The notes beneath the pieces were generated by a model. It was not told the origin of the DNA, made no database searches, and saw nothing but the letters and a program-made list of their open reading frames with translations. A DNA stretch of 64,000 bases from an uncultured Rhodocyclaceae bacterium (GTDB lineage: Bacteria > Pseudomonadota > Gammaproteobacteria > Burkholderiales > Rhodocyclaceae): NCBI GenBank assembly GCA_907163075.1, contig CAJQTY010000002.1, positions 558,001 to 622,000 of the forward strand, given 5' to 3'. The translations under genes and the position numbers were made by a program. Positions within the stretch are counted from its first letter, which is position 1. Every line of letters begins with the position of its first letter. Positions 54,654 through 63,414 of this stretch are shown in pieces.

Positions 54654-55659
54654 GCCCGATCCTGTCCAGACGCCCAGCTTCGCAGCCTTGGTGCAGGCGT
54701 TCTTCACCGAGCACCTGCAGCAACAGCGGGCGATGAGCCCACGCACCGTTGCGGCGTATCGCGACGCCTTCGTGCTGTTCCTCGACTTCGCGCAGGCGCA
54801 GCTACGCAAGCAACCCACGGCGATCCGGCTCGAGGAGATCACACCGGCGCTGATCCTGGCCTTCCTAGACCACCTCGAGCGCGAGCGGGGCAATACGGTG
54901 AGAAGCCGTAACGCCCGGCTCGCGGCGTTGCGGGCATTCCTGAAATTTGCCGGTCGGCGCGACGTGAGCGCGCTGCATGCCGTCGAGCAGGCGCTGGGTG
55001 TGCCGATGAAGCGTTTCGAGCGGCCGATGCTGGGCTTCCTGTCACGCGAGGAGATCCTGGCGATCATCGGCCAGCCGGACGTGTCCTGGACGAGCCAGCG
55101 CGACCACCTGCTGCTCAGGATGCTCTACAACACCGGCGCCCGGGTCTCCGAGATCATCAGCGTAACGCTGGCCGACGTGGTACTCGACGGTGCCGCCTGC
55201 GTGCATCGGCATGGTAAAGGGCGCAAACAGCGCACGGCGCCGCTGTGGCGATCGACGGTAAGACAGATCAGGGCGTGGCTGCGGATCACTCCGCAACTGC
55301 AACCGAGATCAGCGCTGTTGCCCAACCGCGATGGCCAGGCGATGACGCGTGGAAACGTCACCCAGCGCCTCGCACTCGCCGTCAAGGCCGCCACTGCAGC
55401 GCAGCCGCAGCTTGCCAAGCACCGCATCTCCCCGCACATCATCCGCCACACGACGGCGATGCATCTCTTGCAGGCCAGCGTCGACATCAGCGTCATCGCC
55501 TTGTGGCTCGGGCACGAGAGCACGACGACAACCCACCAATACGTCGAGGCTGACCTGGCAATGAAGGAGCAGGCGCTGGGGCGACTGCAGGAGCCAGACG
55601 CCGCCGTCCGGCGCTACAAGGCACCAGACTCGTTGGTCGAGTTCCTGAAGACCTTGTAG
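54646..55659 (+). CDS. Third tyrosine recombinase of the trio (intact)
   Basis: A 337-aa XerC/D-like recombinase. N-terminal SAM-like domain (FFTEHLQQQRAMSPRTVAAY), then catalytic residues: Arg in LYNTGARVSEIISVTLADV, Lys in HRHGKGRKQRTAPLW, HxxR in ISPHIIRHTTAMHLLQ, His in VIALWLGHESTTTTH and Tyr in QYVEADLAMKEQAL. Start at 54646 has GGAGGA upstream and overlaps the preceding stop by 8 bases. Probably still an active enzyme, but the element needs its partners. Confidence 0.9.
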   Translation: MVKPDPVQTPSFAALVQAFFTEHLQQQRAMSPRTVAAYRDAFVLFLDFAQAQLRKQPTAIRLEEITPALILAFLDHLERERGNTVRSRNARLAALRAFLKFAGRRDVSALHAVEQALGVPMKRFERPMLGFLSREEILAIIGQPDVSWTSQRDHLLLRMLYNTGARVSEIISVTLADVVLDGAACVHRHGKGRKQRTAPLWRSTVRQIRAWLRITPQLQPRSALLPNRDGQAMTRGNVTQRLALAVKAATAAQPQLAKHRISPHIIRHTTAMHLLQASVDISVIALWLGHESTTTTHQYVEADLAMKEQALGRLQEPDAAVRRYKAPDSLVEFLKTL

Positions 55660-55725
55660 TTATGTGAAGGCCGCGGACATCGCGTCCCAACTCAGCGCTG
55701 GTGCGATGCCGCCGCCCGCACCGCA

Positions 55726-55760
55726 ACTGTTCATAACTGGGAGCTGTGCATAATGGCCGT
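55726..55760 (-). repeat. Right 35-bp terminal inverted repeat of the RIT element
   Basis: Exact reverse complement of 50286-50320. Overlaps by six bases the palindrome that follows. Confidence 0.95.
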
Positions 55761-55784
55761 TATGAACAGCTATCCATAACGGCC
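55755..55784. repeat. 10-bp perfect palindrome at the right element end
   Basis: GGCCGTTATG, ten bases and CATAACGGCC. It straddles the right boundary of the RIT element and has no full counterpart on the left, which shows GGCCGGGTACGGCC instead. It may be part of the target or a recombinase binding site. Confidence 0.7.
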
Positions 55785-56168
55785 AACTCCGGCCATAGCA
55801 GCCCCGAAAAATCGAGATGCCCCAGCGGCAGTTAACTCATCAGAAACCTGTCGTTCAGGCCAGCAGCAGATCGGCCTGCTTGTCGGCCTTTGCTGCCGTA
55901 CAGCCCTCGCCAGACGAGCGACAGGTGTTCCGCGGTCAACGGACATTCAGACCGACGCGGCGATGAAAGTCAGCTTTCCTGGCTGACGAATTCGAACTCC
56001 CGACCCTGAGTCGACGGTCGCGAGTATTGGGAGCATTCATTCGCCGCTCGGGCGAGCGGAGCGAAAGCAGCCACTCGCGTTGCTGGCTCCGAATATTCGC
56101 CTGAACGGCAGGGATCCAACCGTCAGTCCTCGTTCGTCAGGGCACGGTAATCCGTCGCCCTCGCCAAT

Positions 56169-57728
56169 ATGTGCCAGAATTTCCCCGTGCGCTCCATTTC
56201 CCTTCTTCCTTCACTGGCCGGGCTTCCCCGGCCTCAACGTCGCCTGCTCTGGGGTGCCGTCTGGCTGGCCGGCTTTCTGGCCGGATCGCTGGTGCTGGTG
56301 GCGCAATCGATCGAGTGGAGCCGCAATGCGTTCGAGACCGATGCGCGGATCGCCCATCGTCTACTCTCGCAGCGCGCCGTTCAGCATGAGGCGGTGCTGG
56401 CGACGCTGAGCCTGATGCAGCCGAGCGTTGACGAGCGCTTGCCGGCGGTCTATCCGCAATTCTTGCAGATGCTGCGGCGCCGCGCCGATCAGGTCTGGCC
56501 GGGACCGCAGGCCCTGGTCGCCGCCCTGAGCAGCGCCGAACGAATCAGGGGCAAGCCGCAGTTGGCGCTGGCCGATCTGGCAGCGGGGCGTTTCTGGGTC
56601 GTGATGCCCTCATCCGAAGGCGCCGGGCCGCTGGGCGCGGCCTATGCACTGGAGATCTCTCTGCCGTTGATGGTGCCGTGGGGGGAATGGCCGTTTGGCG
56701 ATTCGCCCGAGGCCTTGCCGGCGAAAGACACGCGTGCCTGGCTGGAACATGGCACTGCGCGCTGGGTAATCCACGCCGGGGCGGGCCGAGGCGAGATACG
56801 CCGCTTCGTTTTTCGCAAGCATCTGGCCGCCGAGAGTCAGCCTTTCGATCTGGTAGCTGAACGCAGTTATCGCGCCGCAGACCTGCCGTGGCCGGTGATG
56901 CTGCTATGGCTACTGATCTGGAGTGCGGCGCTTGGCGGTTTGGGGTTGGCCTTGCGCCAGATCCAGGCGCGCAGGCGAGCCGAGGAGTTGCTGCGTCTCG
57001 GTCAGGTATCGCGGCTCAATGCGCTGGGCGAACTGGCGGCCGGGCTGGCGCATGAACTCAATCAACCGCTCACCGCCGTGCAGGCCAACACCCAGGCGGC
57101 GATTCGCCTGCTCGCGGACGAACCGCCGGAACTTAACGCAGCCCGTACGGCGATGGACGCGACGGTAACGCAGGCACGCCGTGCGGCCGACGTGGTGATT
57201 CGCCTGCGACGCGTGATCGAGCGGCCGAATTCCGGCACGCGCGTAGCCCTCGATCTGGCCGACGTCGCACGTGGCGTGTTGCAGTTACTGGAACCGGAAT
57301 GTCGCCGGCGCGACGTCGCCTGCTGGGTCGAGGCGCAGGAGGCGGTTATGGTGTTGGGCGATCCGGTGGCGATTGAACAGATTATCTACAACCTGCTGGT
57401 CAATGCGCTGGCGGCGCTGGATAACGTGACCGACCGCGGGCGAAGGCTGCTGGTTAACCTATCGGCAGGCGACCGGCCGTCCACTGTACGCCTCTCGGTA
57501 CGCGACAATGGGCCTGGGGTTGCTGCGGATCTGATCGGGCACCTCTTCGAGCCTTTCGTCAGTGGTCGTCCCGGTGGGCTGGGTCTGGGCTTGAGCCTTT
57601 GCCAGACGCTGGCCGAGGAAATGGGCGGCAGTCTGAGCTACCGGCCCGTGACACCGGGCGCCGAGTTTTCGCTGGAACTGCCGGCTGCGCTTGCCGGTAC
57701 CTCACCCGCCGAAAGGAATCATCCATGA
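56169..57728 (+). CDS. Sensor histidine kinase
   Basis: A ~519-aa kinase. Membrane helix at ~27-47 (LLWGAVWLAGFLAGSLVLVA), periplasmic sensor region to ~243, second helix (WPVMLLWLLIWSAALGGLGL), HisKA with the phospho-His in AAGLAHELNQPLTAVQANTQ, and HATPase boxes NLLVNALAAL, VRDNGPGV and GGLGLGLSLCQTLAEEMGGS. The sensor segment resembles nothing I can name. Start uncertain (GTG at 56187 possible). ATGA overlap with its regulator. Confidence 0.92.
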   Translation: MCQNFPVRSISLLPSLAGLPRPQRRLLWGAVWLAGFLAGSLVLVAQSIEWSRNAFETDARIAHRLLSQRAVQHEAVLATLSLMQPSVDERLPAVYPQFLQMLRRRADQVWPGPQALVAALSSAERIRGKPQLALADLAAGRFWVVMPSSEGAGPLGAAYALEISLPLMVPWGEWPFGDSPEALPAKDTRAWLEHGTARWVIHAGAGRGEIRRFVFRKHLAAESQPFDLVAERSYRAADLPWPVMLLWLLIWSAALGGLGLALRQIQARRRAEELLRLGQVSRLNALGELAAGLAHELNQPLTAVQANTQAAIRLLADEPPELNAARTAMDATVTQARRAADVVIRLRRVIERPNSGTRVALDLADVARGVLQLLEPECRRRDVACWVEAQEAVMVLGDPVAIEQIIYNLLVNALAALDNVTDRGRRLLVNLSAGDRPSTVRLSVRDNGPGVAADLIGHLFEPFVSGRPGGLGLGLSLCQTLAEEMGGSLSYRPVTPGAEFSLELPAALAGTSPAERNHP

Positions 57729-58369
57729 ACGGAGCCGGATCGCTATCGCCGCTGATTCATCTGGTGGACGACGATGCAGCGGTGCGCGACGCGCTGGAAC
57801 TGCTGATCGGCACCGTCGGTTTGCGCGTCGAAAAATGGGCCAGCCCGGAGAGCTTTCTCGCCGACTTTGATCGCCAGAGCATCGGCGCCATCGTGCTCGA
57901 TATCCGTATGCCCGGCCTCTCCGGCTTTTCAGTGCTGGACAGTTTGCAGGCAGCAGGCGTCGATCATCCGGTGATCATGCTGACCGGCCATGGCACCGTC
58001 GATCTTTGCCGACGTGCCTTCAAGTCCGGCGTCGCCGAGTTTCTCGAAAAGCCGGTGGATGATGAATTGCTGCTCGACGCGCTGCAGCAGGCAGTGCGCC
58101 GCCACGTCAAATCGCGCCAACGGCATGCCGCCGATTTTGCCGCGCGACAGCGCTACGCGGCGCTGTCCGAGCGTGAAATCGAAGTGCTCGGGCTGATCAT
58201 TGAAGGTCTGACCAACAAGGAAATCGGCCGCGCTCTCAACCTGTCCTCGCGCACGGTTGAAACTCACCGCGCCAATGTGTTCGAAAAGCTGGCCACGCCA
58301 TCGCTGGCACAATTGATCCGGCGCTACGCGGCATTGGTCGAGGCCAGCGATGAGTCCGGCAAGCCTTAG
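57725..58369 (+). CDS. FixJ/NarL-type response regulator
   Basis: A 214-aa regulator: receiver with Asp16/17 pocket, phospho-acceptor Asp59 (IVLDIRMPGLSGF) and Lys in FLEKPVDDE, then a LuxR-type HTH (ALSEREIEVLGLIIEGLTNK, EIGRALNLSSRTVETHRANV). Partner of the preceding kinase. The start at 57725 is preceded by GAAAGGAATC. Its direct target is plausibly the downstream secreted-protein genes. Confidence 0.94.
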   Translation: MNGAGSLSPLIHLVDDDAAVRDALELLIGTVGLRVEKWASPESFLADFDRQSIGAIVLDIRMPGLSGFSVLDSLQAAGVDHPVIMLTGHGTVDLCRRAFKSGVAEFLEKPVDDELLLDALQQAVRRHVKSRQRHAADFAARQRYAALSEREIEVLGLIIEGLTNKEIGRALNLSSRTVETHRANVFEKLATPSLAQLIRRYAALVEASDESGKP

Positions 58370-58539
58370 CGCCTCGGTGCTGCCGCATCCTTGTCGCCTG
58401 GGCGCGGGCAAGTGTGCTCAGTAGTTCTACGGAGGCACAAGCGTAATCTTCCGAATATCAAGGCGCGACCTCGCTCGCTAAAGTCCTCCTCAACGACGGA
58501 CGCTTTCCGTCGTATTCACAAACCGAAGGAGAAACTGCC

Positions 58540-59037
58540 TTGAAGAAACTGCTTTCCACTGCTGCCCTTGCCACCCTCTTTGTTGCTGCCGGAACCCAGG
58601 CCCAGGCGCAGACCGTGCGCAGCGAGCGCAACGTGTCGCTCGATCTTGCCAACCAGATTGCGGCCGCCAGTGTTGCCGCCTGTCAGGAAAAGGGTTACGC
58701 AGTCACGGCCACAGTCGTTGACCGCGCCGCTACCATTCGTGCCGTTCAGCGCGCCGACAATGCCGGCCCGCATACGTTGGAAGCCAGCCGCGCCAAGGCG
58801 TTCACCTCCGCATCGGCAAGGAACACGACGCTGGCCATGATGGAGAATGCCCAGAAGAATCCCGGTGCCGCCAACCTCGTGCATATTCCCGGCTTCCTGC
58901 TGCTTGGCGGTGGTGTTCCGATCAAGGCCGGCAACGACGTGATCGGCGCCGTCGGCGTTGGCGGCGCCCCGGCCGGTAATCTGGATGAGCAATGTGCGAT
59001 GGCGGCGCTCGACAAGGTCAAGGACGCGCTGAACTGA
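58540..59037 (+). CDS. Secreted HbpS/GlcG-family protein
   Basis: A 165-aa protein with a signal peptide (KKLLSTAALATLFVAAGTQA, cleavage near AQA-QT) and a GlcG/HbpS-like domain (LDLANQIAAASVAACQEKGY, HTLEASRAKAFTSASARNTT, VPIKAGNDVIGAVGVGGAPA). HbpS binds haem and modulates a neighbouring two-component sensor in Streptomyces; a similar accessory-sensor role next to this kinase is plausible but inferred. Starts at TTG with AAGGAG upstream. Confidence 0.9.
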   Translation: MKKLLSTAALATLFVAAGTQAQAQTVRSERNVSLDLANQIAAASVAACQEKGYAVTATVVDRAATIRAVQRADNAGPHTLEASRAKAFTSASARNTTLAMMENAQKNPGAANLVHIPGFLLLGGGVPIKAGNDVIGAVGVGGAPAGNLDEQCAMAALDKVKDALN

Positions 59038-59053
59038 ACAGGAGGGCGCAGCC

Positions 59054-59743
59054 ATGTTGAAACGAATCCTGATTAGCTCTCTCGCGTTTGGCATCAGTTG
59101 CGCCATGGTTTTGCCTGCGCAGGCCCAAGTCGCGCCATCGAGCGAGCAGGTGCAACGCTATTCCGGCCTGCTGGCCGCGGCTCAGTTGGGCGACAGCGCG
59201 CAGATCAAGATGTTGCTGACGAAGAAAGCACCACTTGACGTTCGTGACGCTCAGCAGCGCACGCCGCTGCATTTGGCCACCTACGCCCGTCATAGGGAGG
59301 TGATCCGGTTGCTGGCCGCGGCTGGTGCCGATCTCAATGCCTTTGAGTACCAGCGCTATGACCCGGTGACGATTGCTGCAGTGGCCAACGACGAGGAAAC
59401 CCTCGCGCTACTGCTTCAGCTCGGCGCCAGTGCTCGAAACGTCACCAGTCCCTATGATGGTACGGCGCTGATCGCCGCTGCCCATCTCGGCCACGTCGGC
59501 GTCGTTGGGCAACTGATCGCCGCCGGCGCGCCGCTCGATCACGTCAACAACCTGCACTGGACAGCCCTGATCGAAGCAGTGGTGCTCGGTGATGGCGGGC
59601 GAAACCATACCGAAGTTGTTCGCCTGCTCTTGGCCGCCGGAGCCAACCCGGCGCTTGGCGACCGTGACGGAAATACACCGCTGAAGCTTGCGCGGGCCCG
59701 AGGCTACAAGGAGATTGAACGTCTGTTGACGGAAACGCACTGA
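59054..59743 (+). CDS. Secreted ankyrin-repeat protein
   Basis: A 229-aa protein with a signal peptide (ISSLAFGISCAMVLPAQAQ) and about five ankyrin repeats (RTPLHLATYARHREVIRLLA, EETLALLLQLGASARNV, GTALIAAAHLGHVGVVGQLI, HTEVVRLLLAAGANPALGDR, NTPLKLARARGYKEIERLL). A periplasmic protein-binding role is likely. It follows the HbpS-like gene by 16 bp with GGAGGG upstream. Confidence 0.92.
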   Translation: MLKRILISSLAFGISCAMVLPAQAQVAPSSEQVQRYSGLLAAAQLGDSAQIKMLLTKKAPLDVRDAQQRTPLHLATYARHREVIRLLAAAGADLNAFEYQRYDPVTIAAVANDEETLALLLQLGASARNVTSPYDGTALIAAAHLGHVGVVGQLIAAGAPLDHVNNLHWTALIEAVVLGDGGRNHTEVVRLLLAAGANPALGDRDGNTPLKLARARGYKEIERLLTETH

Positions 59744-60201
59744 GGGGCCAGATCGGCTGTCTGCCGAGAGAATTTACTGAGCAGCACAGAATGGAAGACA
59801 CTCGAGCCCGTCACTGAAAGGTGTTCGAGTGTCGGATCATGAATGACTTTTGGGGCCGGTAGTACGCGTACGGCATGTTGCCACAAAGCAGCCTTTCGCA
59901 GAAACTATCAGGATAGCCAACGGTGTCTTCGCGGCGTATCGAGAGCTCACCCTATCGGCCAACTGCCGCCGGTCACCCTCACTCCAGACCGGACTCCTGA
60001 AGGAATGCTCCACATTGAAAGCGTTCACTCGACGGTCAATTCGAAGTTGGAAAAGCGGGAAATAGGAAATCGTGCTCTGAGGATTTTTAGGTTCTCACTA
60101 CTTTATAGGCTCGCCAAGTGCCACCAGCCGCGCCCGCTGCAATTGGTTTAACGGCTTGCAATCGACGGCGCTGGGTCGCCCATCTTGTCCGAATAATTCG
60201 C
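59744..60201. other. Intergenic region with a long-loop palindrome, no gene
   Basis: 458 bp without a supportable gene. GACACTCGA (59797-59805) and TCGAGTGTC (59825-59833) form a perfect 9-bp inverted repeat with a 19-base loop about 55 bases after the ankyrin gene; no T-tract follows. Nothing else recognised. Confidence 0.6.
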
Positions 60202-60576
60202 TCAGGCTGCCGAGCTAGCATGAAGAACTTCTCGACGCATAAAAGCCCAGTCAATTAGGCACTCAATCGACGGACCCAGCGCCAGTCCCATGTCGCTAAG
60301 TGCGTATTCGACCTTAGGAGGCACCTGCGGATAGATTTCTCGTGTGACGATCCCGTCCTTTTCCAACTCTTTAAGTTGTTGGATCAGCATTTTCTGATTT
60401 ACGCCTTCAACGCGGCGCTCCAGTTCTGAGAATCGAAGCGGCTGTTTTGCCGCAAAGAGCTGGAAGATGATGACAATCTTCCACTTGCCCTCAAGCACGC
60501 GCAGCGCTTCGCTCGTCGCAGCGGCCCATACAAGCTGCTGCTTCGGATCCTCACATTTCCAATCTCGATTCAACAT
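60202..60576 (-). CDS. HxlR-family transcriptional regulator
   Basis: A 124-aa winged-helix regulator: ALRVLEGKWKIVIIFQLFAA, QPLRFSELERRVEGVNQKML, IQQLKELEKDGIVTREIYPQ, VPPKVEYALSDMGLALGPSI are textbook HxlR. Divergent from the oxidoreductase gene with 104 bp between the starts, which it probably controls. Ribosome site AAGG present. Confidence 0.95.
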   Translation of the reverse strand: MLNRDWKCEDPKQQLVWAAATSEALRVLEGKWKIVIIFQLFAAKQPLRFSELERRVEGVNQKMLIQQLKELEKDGIVTREIYPQVPPKVEYALSDMGLALGPSIECLIDWAFMRREVLHASSAA

Positions 60577-60680
60577 GTACTTACCTTTTGGTATGTTGCA
60601 AACGTTTCGGTGCGTTCTTGTTGTTCATGTAGCTTCTCCATATTATGACAGCTTCGGAATCATCAATGAGAGGTAAATAT

Positions 60681-61427
60681 ATGAAAATCGGTATTTTGGG
60701 AACGGGACACATCGGCAAGACGCTCGTCATGCGCTTAAGCCAGGCCGGTCATGAGGTAAAAGTCGCTAATTCACGTGGCCCTGAGACCATTGATGCAGAG
60801 CTTTTGTCCTCGGGTGCACTGGCTGTGACCACTGAAAACGCACTCATCGATGTGGATGCAGTGATTCTATCCATCCCACTCAACCGCATCTCCGGCATCG
60901 CGTCGTTGGTAGCTCGACTCCCGGAGGAGACTGTGGTGATTGATACCTCCAACTATTATCCCTTCCGCGACGGAAAGATCGACGCCATCGAGCGAGGACA
61001 GGTCGAGAGCCTATGGGTCGCCGAGCAGCTGGGTCGCCCTATCGCCAAGGCATGGAATGCAATCGGTTCAGCTTCTCTGGCCAAGAAGGCAAAACCGGCC
61101 GGAGCATCCGCTCGGATCGCTATTCCGGTGGCCGCAGATCGAGATCACGATCGCAAGGTAGCGATGTCGCTGGTCAATGATACCGGTTTGGATGCCTTCG
61201 ACGCCGGCTCTCTCGCGGACTCGTGGCGTCAGCAGCCGGGTGCGCCCGTCTATTGCACCGATCTTTCCTATGCTGAGATCGGCGCTGCCCTGAATGCCGC
61301 GGAGCGAGACAGGTTGCCGAAGCGCCGAGACCTCGCCGTTGCGGTAATGCAGGAGCGCCTTGGGGACGGCACAACCAATCCCGACGAGGATTGGGGCGTT
61401 CGGTTGGTCCGCGCCATCAACATGTAA
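60681..61427 (+). CDS. NADPH-dependent F420 reductase-like oxidoreductase
   Basis: A 248-aa protein with an N-terminal Rossmann fold MKIGILGTGHIGKTLVMRLS, DVDAVILSIPLNRI and VVIDTSNYYPFRD. It belongs to the NADP_oxidored_F420 type, used here with NAD(P)H without evidence of F420. Start at 60681 has AGAGG seven bases upstream; a longer frame from 60645 lacks this. Regulated probably by the divergent HxlR protein. Confidence 0.88.
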   Translation: MKIGILGTGHIGKTLVMRLSQAGHEVKVANSRGPETIDAELLSSGALAVTTENALIDVDAVILSIPLNRISGIASLVARLPEETVVIDTSNYYPFRDGKIDAIERGQVESLWVAEQLGRPIAKAWNAIGSASLAKKAKPAGASARIAIPVAADRDHDRKVAMSLVNDTGLDAFDAGSLADSWRQQPGAPVYCTDLSYAEIGAALNAAERDRLPKRRDLAVAVMQERLGDGTTNPDEDWGVRLVRAINM

Positions 61428-61822
61428 CCGCGCAGTCCGCACCGCTCGATGCAAAGATGCTCACTATTTCGACGGGCGCGCTCGCCTGAATCTGTGAAGC
61501 GAGGAGTCCATATACGCTGGCGCGGTAGGTGCCTGGATTGACGGCCGGTGGCTGGTGTTCCGGCTTGGTCAGATAGGTCGGAGAACGACAGGCCAGGTTC
61601 ACAGGAAACTCCAATCGGAGAACGATGGAAATTGCTGCTCGCAGCATTTTCATCAATCCCGAGAAGGAGCTTTGTCATGACACCGCTACGTCAGCGGATG
61701 CTCGAAGACATGGGTATTCGTAATCTTGCCGAGAACACCCAATCCAAAATTCTCAGTCGGGGGGGCCCTCGGGTCCGCAAAGCGACCTAGAACATAGCCG
61801 AGCAATTCAGGGTGGGGCAACA
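61428..61822. other. Degenerate region holding an integrase scrap
   Basis: About 395 bp with no intact gene. A short stretch at ~61676-61744 encodes MTPLRQRMLEDMGIRNLAEN, listed separately. Remaining sequence not recognised. Confidence 0.6.
61676..61790 (+). pseudogene. N-terminal scrap of a tyrosine recombinase
   Basis: MTPLRQRMLEDMGIRNLAEN and TQS match the start of the SAM-like core-binding domain found in IS91-associated and integron-like recombinases (usually M-x-PLRQRM-x-EDM-x-xRxL). After ~23 residues similarity stops (KILSRGGPRVRKAT). GAAGGAG lies just upstream. A decayed remnant. Confidence 0.65.
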
Positions 61823-62152
61823 ATGACGTATGCAACAGAAAGCGCAACTAAGCGGGCAAAAAACACGCCGAGGCGACGTGCCCTAATCGCGCAACTGCTC
61901 TTTCAGCTAGACCAGCTTTCAGCCACAAACTCGCACCACGAGTTTGAACACATCTGCCGCCACTTGGCTCGTGAGACGATTACGCCAAACATCCTCCCCG
62001 CAACCGGCCCTGTGACAGCTGGTGGCGATGAGGGCAGAGATTTCGAGACTTTCACAACCTTCATACGGCGGGTGGGGACCTTGGGCTTCCGTTCAGCGCC
62101 GGGCGGCATCCGGGCGGTAAGCCACACTTCTGCCTCTGATGGCCTTCAATGA
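61823..62152 (+). CDS. N-terminal fragment of a large, possibly defence-related protein
   Basis: A 109-aa frame whose block FEHICRHLARETITPNILPA then TGPVTAGGDEGRDFETF resembles the N-terminus of large (>1,000 aa) proteins annotated as restriction-endonuclease-like or NTPase proteins in defence islands. The frame then degenerates and stops at 62152, so this is most likely a remnant. The recognition is from memory of the motif only. Codon use is less GC-rich than neighbours. Confidence 0.5.
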   Translation: MTYATESATKRAKNTPRRRALIAQLLFQLDQLSATNSHHEFEHICRHLARETITPNILPATGPVTAGGDEGRDFETFTTFIRRVGTLGFRSAPGGIRAVSHTSASDGLQ

Positions 62153-62285
62153 TCACTTACCATTTCGATGAACTCGAAAATTCGCCCCCTATCCGCTCCG
62201 CGCATCCTGCTTTCTCAACTCGAAAACGTCCCGGTCATATTGTCGACCATCTCAGTCAATGCGCGGGGTATTTCAACAGTCTGCT

Positions 62286-63170
62286 CTAGAGGGATAATTC
62301 CGCCCGTGTCAGCCGATTGTGTAGGTGATGGCGCCGACGGAATTCCGCGGGAGACAGGCCACGGCGATCACTGAACTGCTTGAAGAAATTCGCCTGGTTA
62401 ACATACCCGCTGGCCTCAGCCACAAGTCGGACGGGCATGTTCGTCGACACCAGCAAATGGCAAGCGTGGCCGATTCGCAACTGAAGCAGCACGTCGGTCA
62501 CGCTCATGCCCAGGCGCTCGCGAAACAGGCGCTTCAGCGTGGCGCTGCTCGTGGCGGCAGCGTCTGCGACGTCCTCAAGCCGAATCGCTCGACAATACTC
62601 CTTCTGCAGGTAATTCAACGCCAGTTCGACGCGGTGATCCCGCACATACGCTTTGTTGGAGGAACCTAGACGGCGCGCATCGACGTCGCGCAGCAACGCA
62701 TCGAAGATCGTTAGCACGATGCACAAGCGTTCGATGTTCCGGGCCTCGTGAAGCTTGTCGAACAGTGGAATGGCCATTTCAGAGCAGGCGCGGCTGAAGA
62801 CGACGCCGTCGCGAACGCCGGCAACCCAGTCGCTGAACGCGAGCAGTTCGGGCAGTCCTGATCCAACCAGTGCTTTCAGCCAGTCCAGGGTAAAGAAAAT
62901 AACTTGGATCTGTTGCGGCGCCTTGCCTTCGCCTGGTGCAACGGGAAGCGCGTGCCAGGTGTGCGCCTGGTTCGGCGCGATCAGGACGAAGTCCACCTCC
63001 TGAAACGATTGGACATCACCGCCGAGATAGCGCGTACCGGTGATGTTGCGTGACAAGGTGAGCTCAAACTCGGGATGGTAGTGCCAGATGAAAGGCACGC
63101 CTTCGTCGTAGAGACGGACGTAGTGCCAGTTTTGGCCGAACGTCTGGCCGACAAACTCGCGCGTCAACAT
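62286..63170 (-). CDS. AraC-family transcriptional regulator
   Basis: A 294-aa regulator with an N-terminal cupin sensor (GVPFIWHYHPEFELTLSRNI, VDFVLIAPNQAHTWHALPVA) and a C-terminal double HTH (AIRLEDVADAAATSSATLKR, LRIGHACHLLVSTNMPVRLV, EASGYVNQANFFKQFSDRRG). Start at 63170 has GGAG nine bases upstream; a GTG at 63185 is an alternative. Divergent from a sugar-type binding-protein gene and probably its regulator. Confidence 0.95.
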   Translation of the reverse strand: MLTREFVGQTFGQNWHYVRLYDEGVPFIWHYHPEFELTLSRNITGTRYLGGDVQSFQEVDFVLIAPNQAHTWHALPVAPGEGKAPQQIQVIFFTLDWLKALVGSGLPELLAFSDWVAGVRDGVVFSRACSEMAIPLFDKLHEARNIERLCIVLTIFDALLRDVDARRLGSSNKAYVRDHRVELALNYLQKEYCRAIRLEDVADAAATSSATLKRLFRERLGMSVTDVLLQLRIGHACHLLVSTNMPVRLVAEASGYVNQANFFKQFSDRRGLSPAEFRRRHHLHNRLTRAELSL

Positions 63171-63414
63171 GTTGATGGACTCCACTCACGGCGGTGCGGA
63201 AAACCGGGGCATTAGGCAATGGAAAACCAAGTTTGACACTACGCGTAACTATATTCAAAAACAAGATGAGCAGGTGATAAACGATCCAAAACCATATAAC
63301 ACTGCGCCCAAAGATCATTTTCGGAAATGGCCAGCGCCTACTATTTGTTCACGAGGCGCTTCGCAAATACGTAATCAACCGATTTTTCGATCACTTCATT
63401 CCCCGAGGTAAGCC

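Larger units (their letters stand above)
55660..56168. other. Right end of the RIT element and following spacer, no gene
   Basis: Contains the right inverted repeat (55726-55760), an adjoining palindrome (55755-55784) and ~380 bp of spacer before the histidine kinase in which I see no gene, terminator or recognisable promoter. Confidence 0.6.

Noticed and set aside
55785-56168. Search for a tRNA or attachment site next to the mobile element
   Set aside because: No cloverleaf or tRNA-like 3' end was found at either border, so no tRNA-targeted integration is supported.
59843-60151. Two ~70-100-codon plus-strand frames after the ankyrin gene
   Set aside because: No ribosome site, no domain, low-complexity composition; judged non-coding.
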